A stretch of 64,000 nt of DNA from Anaerolineaceae bacterium (lineage in GTDB: Bacteria; Chloroflexota; Anaerolineae; Anaerolineales; Anaerolineaceae): NCBI GenBank assembly GCA_002702705.1, contig PABH01000047.1, positions 1-64,000 of the forward strand, given 5' to 3'. Below the pieces are notes generated by a model. The model saw only the letters and a program-made list of their open reading frames with translations, ran no database searches and was not told the DNA's origin. Numbering within the stretch: the stretch's first letter is position 1; each line of letters starts with the position of its first letter. The position numbers and the translations under genes were made by a program. Positions 17,253-26,263 of the stretch are shown here, in pieces.

Positions 17253-17624
17253 ATGAGAATGAATAAAAAAATGTCTAATTTCGTTTTATTATTTTTTTAC
17301 CTGATTTTTTCCGTTTCCGGCATCATCCTTGTTAAAATTGGGGGAAGTAATTTTAGTTTAAACATCTCAAAACTGGATTTAAAAATTCAAATTGGTTGGT
17401 TATCCTTATTGGGTATGGCTTGTTATATCTTTAGTTTTTTATTATGGATGATTATTATCCCTCGATATAATCTGAGTTTTATTGTACCGGTCAGTGTAGG
17501 ATTGGTTCAATTACTCGTCCTCTTCGCAGCAGTTTTTTTATTAAAAGAAAAGGTTAACTTTTTAAACATTCTCGGCGTTCTCACCATCATCGTTGGTATC
17601 GTCTTGATGAATATTAAAAAGTAA
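17253..17624 (+). CDS. Small four-TM DMT/SMR-type membrane protein (EmrE/ArnE-like)
   Basis: A 123-aa protein with four hydrophobic helices, the size and layout of SMR transporters and ArnE/ArnF subunits. The end of helix 3 and start of helix 4 (LKEKVNFLNILGVLTIIVGIVLM) is the typical EamA/SMR closing motif. Helix 1 lacks the Glu that drug exporters use for proton coupling, so a lipid-linked-sugar flippase role (ArnE/F-like) fits better next to the GT2 gene. TATAAT lies at 17221. In-frame ATGs at 17259 and 17271 are alternative starts. Confidence 0.75.
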   Translation: MRMNKKMSNFVLLFFYLIFSVSGIILVKIGGSNFSLNISKLDLKIQIGWLSLLGMACYIFSFLLWMIIIPRYNLSFIVPVSVGLVQLLVLFAAVFLLKEKVNFLNILGVLTIIVGIVLMNIKK

Positions 17625-17632
17625 ATCTTATT

Positions 17633-19624
17633 TTAGTTTTCCCTAGACCATTCATAAATTGCCCAGTTTCCTTTTTTATCCCTCTTAAAATAATTATCCG
17701 GGATAAATGGTGGATATTCATCCGTTTCTTTTACTAATAAAAAGTCGATGTGTTGATCATTCCTCAACCATTCCTCGTCTTCAATCCGATCAGAGGGGTA
17801 AACAGGAACCAAGGTCCTGGTGAAATGCTCTCCAAAAAAACAATACTCTTGATAATAGGTTTCGGTAGTGGCAATACCAACAATTGCGTCTTGCGGAATA
17901 ACCTCATCCACCATCCGGCAGAGGAATGTGGTTCCGCCTGATTGGAGGGTAATTTTTTCCATCCGATCCAAACCCCAAATTACTTCTAATTTTGGGTTTG
18001 GTGGGTAAAGGTTTTCCATGCTTCTTAAGGGTTTTGCCGGGTTAGAAAACGTAGTTTTGTACAAAACAACGATGGACACCAGAACAATGAACAAACCGAT
18101 CAGCCTCCTCCACCACCCCGGGCTTACCCATAAGGCCAATAAAGGGGCCGCAACCGCCACCACCGGAATAAAGTATCGTCCCTGAAAGGGATCCCAGCCG
18201 GGCCGGAATAAAACATCACAAATCAAAAAACCAAACGCCACCAAAAAGATACTGATGCGGATCGGTTCTTTTCTTTTGATCCCAAAAATCAATCCAAGAA
18301 TTACTGCCGGAATGAGGATCAAAAAACCAATCGGGCCAAACCAGGCCTCATCCTCCTGCAAGTAGTGTTTCATGGTGAAAGAAAAAGGATGTCCGGGTGC
18401 GGTGGCGATGTCTGATTCAATGGGGATATTGAGTGCATTAAAAACCGGACCTGCCAGGCTGGCCTTTATATCAATACCCGCCGCAGCAAATCGTTCCGGC
18501 AGTCCGATAGGGTCCGCCATCTGGTATAAAAAACGAAAACTGTTTAACAATAAATGATCTGACGCATTACTCAACCCTTGGGTCGCGTGAGAAACAGCCG
18601 ATTTTGGGCCAAATGGGTTTTGATATGCTCGTTGGTTGATGAAAAAAATGACCGAGCCAATTAACAAAAAAGAGACAAGTACACTAGAGGCAAAAACGAA
18701 AATTTTATTAAAAGTGGTTCGTTTAAAGATCAACCATACCATCAAAATTGCCAAACCAAATCCGGGCAGCAGAAAAATGATGGTTTGTTTGGTGCCAATC
18801 CCAACCCCTAAAGCCAAACCAGAGATCACAAAAAGTATATTTCGATTCTCTTGAATCGCCAAAAAGAAAAAATAAAATGAAATTGCAAACAATGCTCCAG
18901 CCACCAAATCATTTTGGGTGGTTGTACTTTGCAGCTGAATAATAGGTAGGGCAGCCAGAACCAATGCCGCCAGGGCTGCTTGCGGGCGGGAGGCTTTTAA
19001 CAAGCGGGCAATCCCAAATACACAAATCATCGCTGCTGCCTGTGCAAACCACTGCACAAAACCCACAAAATGATCACTTCCGGAAAAAAGGATTGTCCAC
19101 AACATTTGCACCTGAGCATTGACCGGATAAACAATTTGCCAGATTTTTGGGGTTGACCAATGCGCAAATGATCCTTGATGCAGCCAAAAACCTATTCGGG
19201 AAACATGGGTGGAGATGCTGTCGTTATTATTTGGGGGGACCACGTAATTAATAACTGCTGTCAAAACCAGGCTGGCCGCTACTACGAAGAACAAAATGCT
19301 GACATCCGGCCAGGATTTAACGAAATTTATCATCCGCTGTCGATTAAAAATCAAACGGAAATCTGAAAAAGGTGTAAAAAGCGGTGGTTTGTTTTTTCTC
19401 GTCCAAACAAAATAAACAATTACAAGGAAAAAAATTTGTAATCCTAAAAAAAAGATTGGGTTATTTAACTGTTTCACAAAATGAGAAAGCTGGGCAATAA
19501 AACCAATTTCCGCATAAATGATCAAATAAATAAATAAAAAATAAGCAGGTTTATTCGGCAGCTTAATGAAACTTGCCAAAAAAACAGCAAAAATCAATAC
19601 AGAAATACAAGCGATAACGAGCAT
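17633..19624 (-). CDS. GT-C-like polytopic membrane glycosyltransferase
   Basis: A 663-aa protein with about 11-13 TM helices and a C-terminal soluble part of about 120 residues. The first large extracytoplasmic loop carries NNDSISTHVSRIGFWLHQG, the position where GT-C enzymes (PMT/ArnT type) hold the catalytic acidic residues. Helices rich in Ala/Leu/Phe and the motif TTTQNDLVAG fit the family. It would transfer a sugar from a polyprenyl-phosphate donor outside the membrane. It converges with the 17253 gene with an 8-nt gap. Acceptor and sugar are unknown. Confidence 0.75.
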   Translation of the reverse strand: MLVIACISVLIFAVFLASFIKLPNKPAYFLFIYLIIYAEIGFIAQLSHFVKQLNNPIFFLGLQIFFLVIVYFVWTRKNKPPLFTPFSDFRLIFNRQRMINFVKSWPDVSILFFVVAASLVLTAVINYVVPPNNNDSISTHVSRIGFWLHQGSFAHWSTPKIWQIVYPVNAQVQMLWTILFSGSDHFVGFVQWFAQAAAMICVFGIARLLKASRPQAALAALVLAALPIIQLQSTTTQNDLVAGALFAISFYFFFLAIQENRNILFVISGLALGVGIGTKQTIIFLLPGFGLAILMVWLIFKRTTFNKIFVFASSVLVSFLLIGSVIFFINQRAYQNPFGPKSAVSHATQGLSNASDHLLLNSFRFLYQMADPIGLPERFAAAGIDIKASLAGPVFNALNIPIESDIATAPGHPFSFTMKHYLQEDEAWFGPIGFLILIPAVILGLIFGIKRKEPIRISIFLVAFGFLICDVLFRPGWDPFQGRYFIPVVAVAAPLLALWVSPGWWRRLIGLFIVLVSIVVLYKTTFSNPAKPLRSMENLYPPNPKLEVIWGLDRMEKITLQSGGTTFLCRMVDEVIPQDAIVGIATTETYYQEYCFFGEHFTRTLVPVYPSDRIEDEEWLRNDQHIDFLLVKETDEYPPFIPDNYFKRDKKGNWAIYEWSREN

Positions 19625-19778
19625 GTACGCTCCCCTTTTTAAATTAACTGGTGGACAAGCCTTTACACGGTGAATTTCCGAGTCTTACGGAACACTGAGA
19701 TTATAACTGAAATCCGGGTCATCGATGGATTCAATTCCCGCTGAAGATTTTTTCAAGTATAGTTAAAGAATTCAACCC

Positions 19779-21035
19779 ATGCCAAAGGATATCGAATTGA
19801 CGGACACCCATCCAAACCGGGTTTTAACCCCGCTGGGAATAGGCTTAGCCCTTTCCTTACTGGGGGATGCCACCCTTTACGCCGTTTTACCATCGCCGAT
19901 TTTTGCAACCCAAGCCGGTATCACCCTCGCTACTGTGGGACTGGTATTAGGGTTAAATCGGATGGTGCGGATTGTATTTAACGGTCCAGCTGGTTATTTG
20001 TATGACCGCATGCCGCGCCGTCCAATTTTATTAACCGCTATCTTCATCGGGGCCATCTCAACCGGGCTGTATGCCCTCAGCACTGGAGCGGTATTAATGA
20101 TTATTGGCCGTGTTTTTTGGGGATTGGCATGGTCGGGTTTATGGATTGGTGCCAATACAATGGCATTGGATATTTCCCAAACCGCTAACCGTGGTAAGGT
20201 AAATGGTCGGTTGCAAATGTGGTTTTATATTGGGGTTGCGACTTCATCCCTGCTTGGGGGTGTATTCACAGACTTGTTTACTTACCGCGGCGGATTGTGG
20301 GTAAGTTGTGTTTTAACTTTTATGGGGTTTTTCATGTGGTTAAAATTTCTGCCGGAAACCAAACCGGCCCTCATCCCTACCGAAAAACCAAAACAAAAAA
20401 TCTCGATTAAAACATTTCCCTGGTTTGTGACCATTTCCTGCGCTTTACCTTATTTTGTTATGCGCTTCATTTTTGCCGGGGTCCTGGCAGCCACCACGAT
20501 TTTATGGTTATCTCAATTCGTACCCGAAAATGGTTTTCGGATCAACGGCTGGGCTATCCCCCTAGCAACCCTTTCGGGGGTATTTATCGCCATCCGGGTG
20601 CTTGTCAGTGTGATTTCCGCCCCACAAATCGGGCGTTTTTCTGATTTAATCGGCAAACGCTGGTTGGTGCTGGTGGTGATTCTGTTCGTCTTTGGCGGCG
20701 GGGGGTTATGGCTCCTATCCCTTCCCGTTTTTTCACTTTCCTTCATCGGTGCCTTATTGGCAGCCGTTTCCGGCGGCAGCATTCCGGCCATTGTACCCGC
20801 CATTGTGGGGGATCAGGTAAATCCGCAGCAGCGTTCCCGAGTGTTGGGGCTCATCTTCTCTGCAGGTGACCTGGGCAGTGCGCTTGGGCCACCCTTTGCA
20901 CTCGGTTTGATCCCCGTCTTTGGGCTAAACACAATTTATGGTTGGTGTGCTGGGTTATACCTCCTGACCGCCCTGGTAGCGGTGTTTTTTGCCCAAACCG
21001 AAAAGAAAAAACATCATAAATACACACCAGCTTAA
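19779..21035 (+). CDS. Major facilitator superfamily exporter
   Basis: A 418-aa, 12-TM transporter. The loop 2-3 motif GPAGYLYDRMPRRPILL is the MFS motif A (G-x-x-x-D-R-x-x-R-R), and the second-half counterpart is IGRFSDLIGKRWLVL. RVFWGLAWSGLWIGAN corresponds to motif B. The single long central loop (KPALIPTEKPKQKIS) is typical. It is most like drug/metabolite antiporters of the DHA1 group; no neighbour hints at the substrate. Confidence 0.9.
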   Translation: MPKDIELTDTHPNRVLTPLGIGLALSLLGDATLYAVLPSPIFATQAGITLATVGLVLGLNRMVRIVFNGPAGYLYDRMPRRPILLTAIFIGAISTGLYALSTGAVLMIIGRVFWGLAWSGLWIGANTMALDISQTANRGKVNGRLQMWFYIGVATSSLLGGVFTDLFTYRGGLWVSCVLTFMGFFMWLKFLPETKPALIPTEKPKQKISIKTFPWFVTISCALPYFVMRFIFAGVLAATTILWLSQFVPENGFRINGWAIPLATLSGVFIAIRVLVSVISAPQIGRFSDLIGKRWLVLVVILFVFGGGGLWLLSLPVFSLSFIGALLAAVSGGSIPAIVPAIVGDQVNPQQRSRVLGLIFSAGDLGSALGPPFALGLIPVFGLNTIYGWCAGLYLLTALVAVFFAQTEKKKHHKYTPA

Positions 21036-21088
21036 CACTCAAACCGCAGGTAAGTTTAAAGATTTAAGCGGTAATATCTTTTTTGCAA

Positions 21089-21508
21089 TTATTCCCAAGG
21101 ATTAATAATTTGAATCCCGCACTGTGAAAAATCAGCAACATTTCTAGTAATCAGGCTCAGGTTATTTTCAATGACTGTTGCAGCAATTAATGAATCCATC
21201 ACAGGCATGGGGTGACCCTCTTTTTCTAATCGTGCTGTGAGCGCTCCCCAAGTTAACATGGTTTGTGCCGTAATCGATAAAATTCGATGCTGAAAACGTT
21301 GATTTATTACTGTATCCATCCAAATGATCAGCTCTTTCTGCCGCCGTGATTCCACCAGTCGTGTAATACCGCGTTGAATTTCTCCTACTGTGATAACACT
21401 AAGGAACAACGAACTTTCATCCATTGTGTCCAACCATTGAATCAACTTTGAATTTGGAACATGGCGGGTGAACTCTGATAAAACACAAGTGTCTAATAAA
21501 TAGTTCAT
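21089..21508 (-). CDS. PIN-domain ribonuclease toxin (VapC-like)
   Basis: A 139-aa PIN nuclease. The acidic residues expected for Mg-dependent RNA cleavage are visible: Asp6 in NYLLDTCVLSE, Glu in TVGEIQRGI, Asp in MPVMDSLIAATV, and the closing TRNVADF. It overlaps the antitoxin gene by one base (21508), typical of a translationally coupled toxin-antitoxin pair. FitB/VapC-type toxins usually cut tRNA or rRNA; the target here is not predictable. Confidence 0.92.
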   Translation of the reverse strand: MNYLLDTCVLSEFTRHVPNSKLIQWLDTMDESSLFLSVITVGEIQRGITRLVESRRQKELIIWMDTVINQRFQHRILSITAQTMLTWGALTARLEKEGHPMPVMDSLIAATVIENNLSLITRNVADFSQCGIQIINPWE

Positions 21509-21762
21509 CAGGCCAACCCGATATCACGTGGAAGATCAGAGTCTCGGGTTATCTCTAAACCACTACCTGCCAGAGGTGAAGTTCGCAAGAAAAGAGAAAG
21601 GCTTTGTTCATTCCTGGTTAATTTTTCATAATCCGCAAGAGACAGAATTACGATTTCTTTTTTTCCTCGCCGGGTAACGATTTGCGCTCCTTGTGTCAGT
21701 GCGTTGTTTACCACTTCACTAAAGCGAGATTTTGCTTCTTGTAACTGCCATTCATTTTTCAT
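21508..21762 (-). CDS. Phd/YefM-family antitoxin
   Basis: An 84-aa antitoxin. The N-terminal DNA-binding half has WQLQEAKSRFSEVVNNAL and QIVTRRGKKEIVILSLADYEKL, the classic Phd/YefM pattern; the C-terminal tail would fold onto the PIN toxin. It precedes the toxin, as in most type II modules. The ribosome site (TAGGAG) is good and the promoter carries a palindrome at the transcription start, indicating autorepression. Confidence 0.92.
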   Translation of the reverse strand: MKNEWQLQEAKSRFSEVVNNALTQGAQIVTRRGKKEIVILSLADYEKLTRNEQSLSLFLRTSPLAGSGLEITRDSDLPRDIGLA

Positions 21763-21775
21763 AACAAACTCCTAT

Positions 21776-21821
21776 CAGACTAGTCTGACTAGATTGTATA
21801 CAAGTTTTCACCACCCGTCAA
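21776..21821 (-). promoter_or_regulatory. Toxin-antitoxin promoter with overlapping operator
   Basis: On the minus strand TTGACG (21821-21816), a 17-nt spacer and TACAAT (21798-21793) form a near-consensus promoter. The perfect palindrome CAGACTAGTCTG (21776-21787) lies just downstream, over the expected start of transcription, as expected for autorepression by the antitoxin-toxin complex. Confidence 0.7.
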
Positions 21822-21859
21822 GATCTAAATTCATCCAACAACTTAAAAGCAAACCTCGA

Positions 21860-22070
21860 ATTTGATCCTTGCAAAGCAAATTTCCAGTAACCCTAACATT
21901 ACCCGCCCAGTATCCACTACGGAAAGAACGATTCGAGTTGCTTCGTGTTCCTTCGTGGTTAATTGTAAAAATACATGGTGGGTTGGTTGCCTTCCTGCCG
22001 CATCAGTCGCGATACTCGCAAGAAACCGTGTTAGTTTCCCTAAACCAACCCACCTACAGACGGCACTCTA
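21860..22070. repeat. Palindromic repeat with GGTGGGTTGGTT arms
   Basis: GGTGGGTTGGTT (21977-21988) is exactly reverse-complemented at 22043-22054, enclosing 54 nt. The same arms recur at 61643-61729. The preceding bases (CTTCGTGTTCCTTCGTGGTTAA, near 21940) are another common dispersed motif. No gene is apparent between the antitoxin and the ABC operon. Confidence 0.6.
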
Positions 22071-22072
22071 CT

Positions 22073-23104
22073 TTAAGCGACACTTATTTCCAACGGTTTG
22101 CCTTCTTCGGCACTGTGTTCCTGGTGTAACCAACAGGCCACAAAACGATCCGGCGCGGCCTCCAGCAAATCCGGTTCCCGCTCTGCACAAACCTTCATTG
22201 CATACGGGCAGCGCGGGTGAAAGCGACAGCCTTTGGGTGGATTTAATGGGGATGGCACATCACCTTTTAAAATAATACGCTCGCGCTTAATCCTTGGGTC
22301 GGGAATCGGAATCGCGGACATCAATGCCTGGGTATATGGATGCAGCGGTTCTTTAAAAAGCTCTTTCCGATCGGCTAACTCAGCAATCTTTCCCAAATAC
22401 ATCACAGCTACCCGGTCCGAAATATGTTCGACCACTGCCAGGTTATGCGCCACAAATAAATAGGTTAGACCAAATTCGTTTTGCAAAGCCTTAAGAATAT
22501 TCAAAACCTGTGCCTGAATGGATACATCCAAAGCGGAAACCGGTTCATCTAACACGATAAACTTGGGATTCATCACCAGAGCGCGTGCAATACCAATCCG
22601 TTGGCGCTGGCCGCCGGAAAATTCATGCGGGTATCGCATGGCATGGTAATCTTCCAAACCAACGTTCTTTAACGCCCGCTGCACCATTTCAAATTGTTCC
22701 TGGCGGTCTCCGATGCGGTGAATACGCAGCCCCTCACCAATTGAGTCTCCCACCGGTAAACGGGGATCAAGAGAGGCGTACGGATCCTGAAACACGATTT
22801 GCAAATGGCGGCGCATCTCCTTCGATTCTTCCCCTTTTAAGCCCAGCACACTTCTACCATCGTACTCCACGCTGCCGCTGGTGTGTGGAATAAGTCCCAA
22901 CATGGTATGACCAACGGTCGATTTTCCGCAGCCGGATTCGCCTACCAACCCCAGTGTTTCACCTTTGCGGATCGAAAAACTTACGTCATCAACGGCCTTC
23001 ACCTGAGCAACCACCCGCCGGAATACACCACCCTTAACCGGATAATATTTCACCAAGTTTTTTACTTCAATCAGGTTTTCTATGTTTGTTTTCACTTCTT
23101 CCAT
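22073..23104 (-). CDS. dppF: Peptide ABC transporter ATP-binding protein (DppF/OppF type)
   Basis: A 343-aa ATPase: Walker [10 protein letters not shown], signature [15 protein letters not shown], Walker [14 protein letters not shown]-loop VAHNLAVV. The C-terminal oligopeptide-transporter extension contains a Cys-rich patch ([15 protein letters not shown]). It is the last gene of a five-gene importer operon, 17 nt after dppD. It pairs with DppD to power uptake through the DppBC membrane pair. Confidence 0.93.
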   Translation of the reverse strand: MEEVKTNIENLIEVKNLVKYYPVKGGVFRRVVAQVKAVDDVSFSIRKGETLGLVGESGCGKSTVGHTMLGLIPHTSGSVEYDGRSVLGLKGEESKEMRRHLQIVFQDPYASLDPRLPVGDSIGEGLRIHRIGDRQEQFEMVQRALKNVGLEDYHAMRYPHEFSGGQRQRIGIARALVMNPKFIVLDEPVSALDVSIQAQVLNILKALQNEFGLTYLFVAHNLAVVEHISDRVAVMYLGKIAELADRKELFKEPLHPYTQALMSAIPIPDPRIKRERIILKGDVPSPLNPPKGCRFHPRCPYAMKVCAEREPDLLEAAPDRFVACWLHQEHSAEEGKPLEISVA

Positions 23105-23121
23105 ATCGTTTCTCTTCCGCT

Positions 23122-24141
23122 TTAATCCACTGATAAGGGGGCTCTATGACCCTCAGCATCTAGATATAACCAACAGCGTACCTTGTGATTTTTTTGAACC
23201 GAAGTTAAATCCGGGTTCTGGCTGAGGCATATTTCAAGACCATATTCTTCCCGCTTTAAACAACGGGAAGCAAAACGGCAGCCTGGTGGTAAATTCACCA
23301 AATTGGGCACATTACCGGGAATGGTTTCCAATTCTTCACGCACCTGGTTTAATATCGGCACAGATGCAATTAATCCGACCGTATAAGGATGGAGCGGATT
23401 TTCAAAGATGGTGTTCACACCCGCTTCTTCTACCACCTGACCGGCATACATAACCGCTACACGGTCTGCCATTTCTGCGATCACACCGAGATCATGGGTG
23501 ATCAGCACGACTGCCGTATTAATCTTGGATCTTAAATCAAGCATCAGATCCAAAATTTGTGCTTGAATGGTGACATCCAGGGCTGTTGTGGGCTCATCCG
23601 CAATTAAGATTTGTGGATTTAATGCCAATGCCATCGCAATCATCACACGCTGTGCCTGACCACCTGACATTTCATGTGGATAGGCTTTGGCTTTTCTGGC
23701 TGCATCGGGAATTCCAACCAATCCTAATAACTCTACCGCGCGATTCCAAGCCTGGTTTTTATCCATCTCGCTGTGAATACGAATCACCTCAACAATTTGA
23801 TCACCTACAGTGAAAACGGGATTTAGACTGGTTTGCGGCTGTTGAAAGATCATAGAAATGCGGTTACCCCGCACATCCTGCATGGATTTTTCATCCAGCT
23901 TCAGAATATCCTTGCCTTCAAAAAATATCTCCCCTTCCACGATCTTACCGGGTGAATCAACCAGGCGCATCACGGAAAATGAGGTCACACTTTTGCCACA
24001 GCCCGATTCACCAACCAGGCCCAAAATTTCTCCGGCATTAACGTGAAAATCAACACCATCAACGGCTTTTACAACACCATCATCGGTATAAAAATAGGTT
24101 TTTAGACCCTTAACCTGGAGAAGTGCATTATTTTCTGTCAT
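23122..24141 (-). CDS. dppD: Peptide ABC transporter ATP-binding protein (DppD/OppD type)
   Basis: A 339-aa ATPase from the ATG at 24141, which has GAGGAG 7 nt upstream. The frame runs on to 24204, but that would overlap dppC. Walker [10 protein letters not shown], signature [15 protein letters not shown], Walker [12 protein letters not shown], and the D-type C-terminal extension with [15 protein letters not shown] are present. It is the NBD partner of DppF. Confidence 0.93.
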   Translation of the reverse strand: MTENNALLQVKGLKTYFYTDDGVVKAVDGVDFHVNAGEILGLVGESGCGKSVTSFSVMRLVDSPGKIVEGEIFFEGKDILKLDEKSMQDVRGNRISMIFQQPQTSLNPVFTVGDQIVEVIRIHSEMDKNQAWNRAVELLGLVGIPDAARKAKAYPHEMSGGQAQRVMIAMALALNPQILIADEPTTALDVTIQAQILDLMLDLRSKINTAVVLITHDLGVIAEMADRVAVMYAGQVVEEAGVNTIFENPLHPYTVGLIASVPILNQVREELETIPGNVPNLVNLPPGCRFASRCLKREEYGLEICLSQNPDLTSVQKNHKVRCWLYLDAEGHRAPLSVD

Positions 24142-24154
24142 TTTTTTCTCCTCT

Positions 24155-25093
24155 TTATGGGGTCTGACCCAGGCGTGGATCAATTGCATCACGCAGTCCA
24201 TCACCTAATAAATTAAACGCCAGCACCGTCAACATGATTGCAATACCGGGGTAAAGCACCAAGTGAGGGGCAGTGAAGACCTGGTTGCGCTCACTACCCA
24301 ACATGGTTCCCCATTCCGCCATCGGCGGTTGAGCACCCAAGCCTAAAAAGGACAAGGCAGCAGCATCCAAAATTGCTGTACCAATTCCAAGCGTGGCGGT
24401 GACGATCAGCGGCGGAATGGCGTTTGGTAACACCCGGCTGACCAAAATATGCAGCGGGCTGCCGCCCAATGCGCGTGAAGCGGCAACATAGGGCATTTCT
24501 TTTACTGAAAGCACACTGGCCCGCACCACGCGGGCATAGACCGGAATGGTAACAATTGCAATCGCCAACAAGGCATTTTGCAAACCCGGACCCAACACGG
24601 AAACAATTGTAATGGCAAGCAATAAGGAAGGAAAAGCCATCAAAACATCGAGCACCCGCATAATGACATTGTCAATCCAACCACCTGCAAAACCGGAGAT
24701 GGAACCCAATAAGGTGCCAATGATGATTGCAAAACCAACGGTTGTAAACCCGACCATCAAGGAGACACGTGAACCATACAAAATACGGCTGAATTGATCA
24801 CGCACATTGCCGTCCGTCCCCATAATATGCTGCGGCTGATCTTTGGGGCAGCCAAACAAATGAATGCAGGGATCCTGTCGTTTTTTGATACCTTCTTCCA
24901 CACCAATTAAAACCTGATTAGGGTCAAACGGCGCAATGATATCTGCACCGAGGGCGGCAATCAGTAAAAAAGCCAGGATAATCATACCCATAACAGCATT
25001 TCGCTGACGAACAATTCGCCGCAGGGTTAACCGCCATAAACTGTTGGAGCGATAATCTTTTTGTGATTCATCAGATAAAGATACAGGCGCCAT
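24155..25093 (-). CDS. dppC: Peptide ABC transporter permease (DppC type)
   Basis: A 312-aa inner-membrane subunit with the extended N-terminal OppC-type segment and six TM helices. The coupling motif ASRALGGSPLHILVSRVLPNA is the EAA loop that docks on the ATPases. An extracytoplasmic insert (KKRQDPCIHLFGCPKDQPQH) between TM1 and TM2 has two Cys that may pair. It starts 2 nt after dppB ends. Confidence 0.93.
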   Translation of the reverse strand: MAPVSLSDESQKDYRSNSLWRLTLRRIVRQRNAVMGMIILAFLLIAALGADIIAPFDPNQVLIGVEEGIKKRQDPCIHLFGCPKDQPQHIMGTDGNVRDQFSRILYGSRVSLMVGFTTVGFAIIIGTLLGSISGFAGGWIDNVIMRVLDVLMAFPSLLLAITIVSVLGPGLQNALLAIAIVTIPVYARVVRASVLSVKEMPYVAASRALGGSPLHILVSRVLPNAIPPLIVTATLGIGTAILDAAALSFLGLGAQPPMAEWGTMLGSERNQVFTAPHLVLYPGIAIMLTVLAFNLLGDGLRDAIDPRLGQTP

Positions 25094-25095
25094 GA

Positions 25096-26175
25096 TTACT
25101 CCAATCGAATTCTGGGATCAATAAATACATACGAAAGATCAACCAGTAAATTAACAAATACATAACCCATAGCAATCACAATGGTGAAGCCCTGAATAAT
25201 AAAATAATCTCGGGCTGTGATCGCTTCAAACAATATCCGGCCAACACCAGCCAAACCAAAAATGGATTCCGTCAATACGGCTCCGGCAAAAATAGTACCT
25301 ACCTGCAAACCAATAATGGTAACAATTGGTAACATGGCATTTCGCAAAGCGTGTTTTAAGATCACAACCTGGGTTTCTAACCCCTTCGAGCGGGCTGTGC
25401 GAATATAGTCTAATTTTAAGACTTCCAACATGCTCGAGCGGGTCATACGGGCAATGATCGCCAATGGAATGGTGCTAAGTGCAAAAGCTGGTAAGATCAG
25501 ATGTTTGATCACATCACCCAGGATCTTCCAGTCACCGGTAATAATCGAATTAAAAATATACATATTGGCAAAAAATTCATGAAAATAAAAACTAAATGAA
25601 CCATCCACCAAATTCCAGCCCCACACCTCATAATAAGGTACTGCCACAAGACCAGCAGTGAGCCGGCCGGACGGCGGTAATTGTAAAAATGTATCTCTTA
25701 ACAACAAAGCAAAGGCAAACTGTAACATTAAACCCAGCCAATAAACTGGCATGGAAACCCCTACATTGGCACCTACCATGGTGACCACATCCACAGCAGA
25801 ATTGCGCTTCACCGCGGAAAGTACTCCAGCCGGAACACCAATTAAAATTGCGATGATCATCGCAATCGTACCCAATTCAATCGTGAGGGGCAAACGTTCA
25901 ATTAGGATGAGGGTCACAGGACGACTGTACCGAATGGATTCACCAAAATCCCCTTTGAGGACATTTCCCATATAAATACCAAATTGAACATAGATCGGTT
26001 CATTAAAACCATTTTGTTCGTTAAATCGTTCGCAAACTTCCGCTGTGGCCTTTTCCCCAAGCATCGCTTTACAGGGTTCGCCGGGGATCAAACGAGCCAG
26101 CGCAAAGGTCACAACCAGGATACCGAACAGAACCGGGATCGCTAACAGAAGGCGGCGTATTGTATATTGAATCAT
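25096..26175 (-). CDS. dppB: Peptide ABC transporter permease (DppB type)
   Basis: A 359-aa permease with six TM helices. The N-terminal IRRLLLAIPVLFGILVVTFAL and the EAA loop TARSKGLETQVVILKHALRNAM are diagnostic. A longer-than-usual periplasmic region (about residues 175-215) contains an aromatic-rich stretch (YEVWGWNLVDGSFSFYFHEF). It is the first membrane gene after the binding protein, separated by about 88 nt. Confidence 0.93.
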   Translation of the reverse strand: MIQYTIRRLLLAIPVLFGILVVTFALARLIPGEPCKAMLGEKATAEVCERFNEQNGFNEPIYVQFGIYMGNVLKGDFGESIRYSRPVTLILIERLPLTIELGTIAMIIAILIGVPAGVLSAVKRNSAVDVVTMVGANVGVSMPVYWLGLMLQFAFALLLRDTFLQLPPSGRLTAGLVAVPYYEVWGWNLVDGSFSFYFHEFFANMYIFNSIITGDWKILGDVIKHLILPAFALSTIPLAIIARMTRSSMLEVLKLDYIRTARSKGLETQVVILKHALRNAMLPIVTIIGLQVGTIFAGAVLTESIFGLAGVGRILFEAITARDYFIIQGFTIVIAMGYVFVNLLVDLSYVFIDPRIRLE

Positions 26176-26263
26176 AAGCTTCTCACTAAAAGGGGGATAT
26201 AAAAAGCAGGGCGGTCGCGGTTTCCCGTGCCCGCCCCGCGGTTATTCACGTGCGGTTATTGAA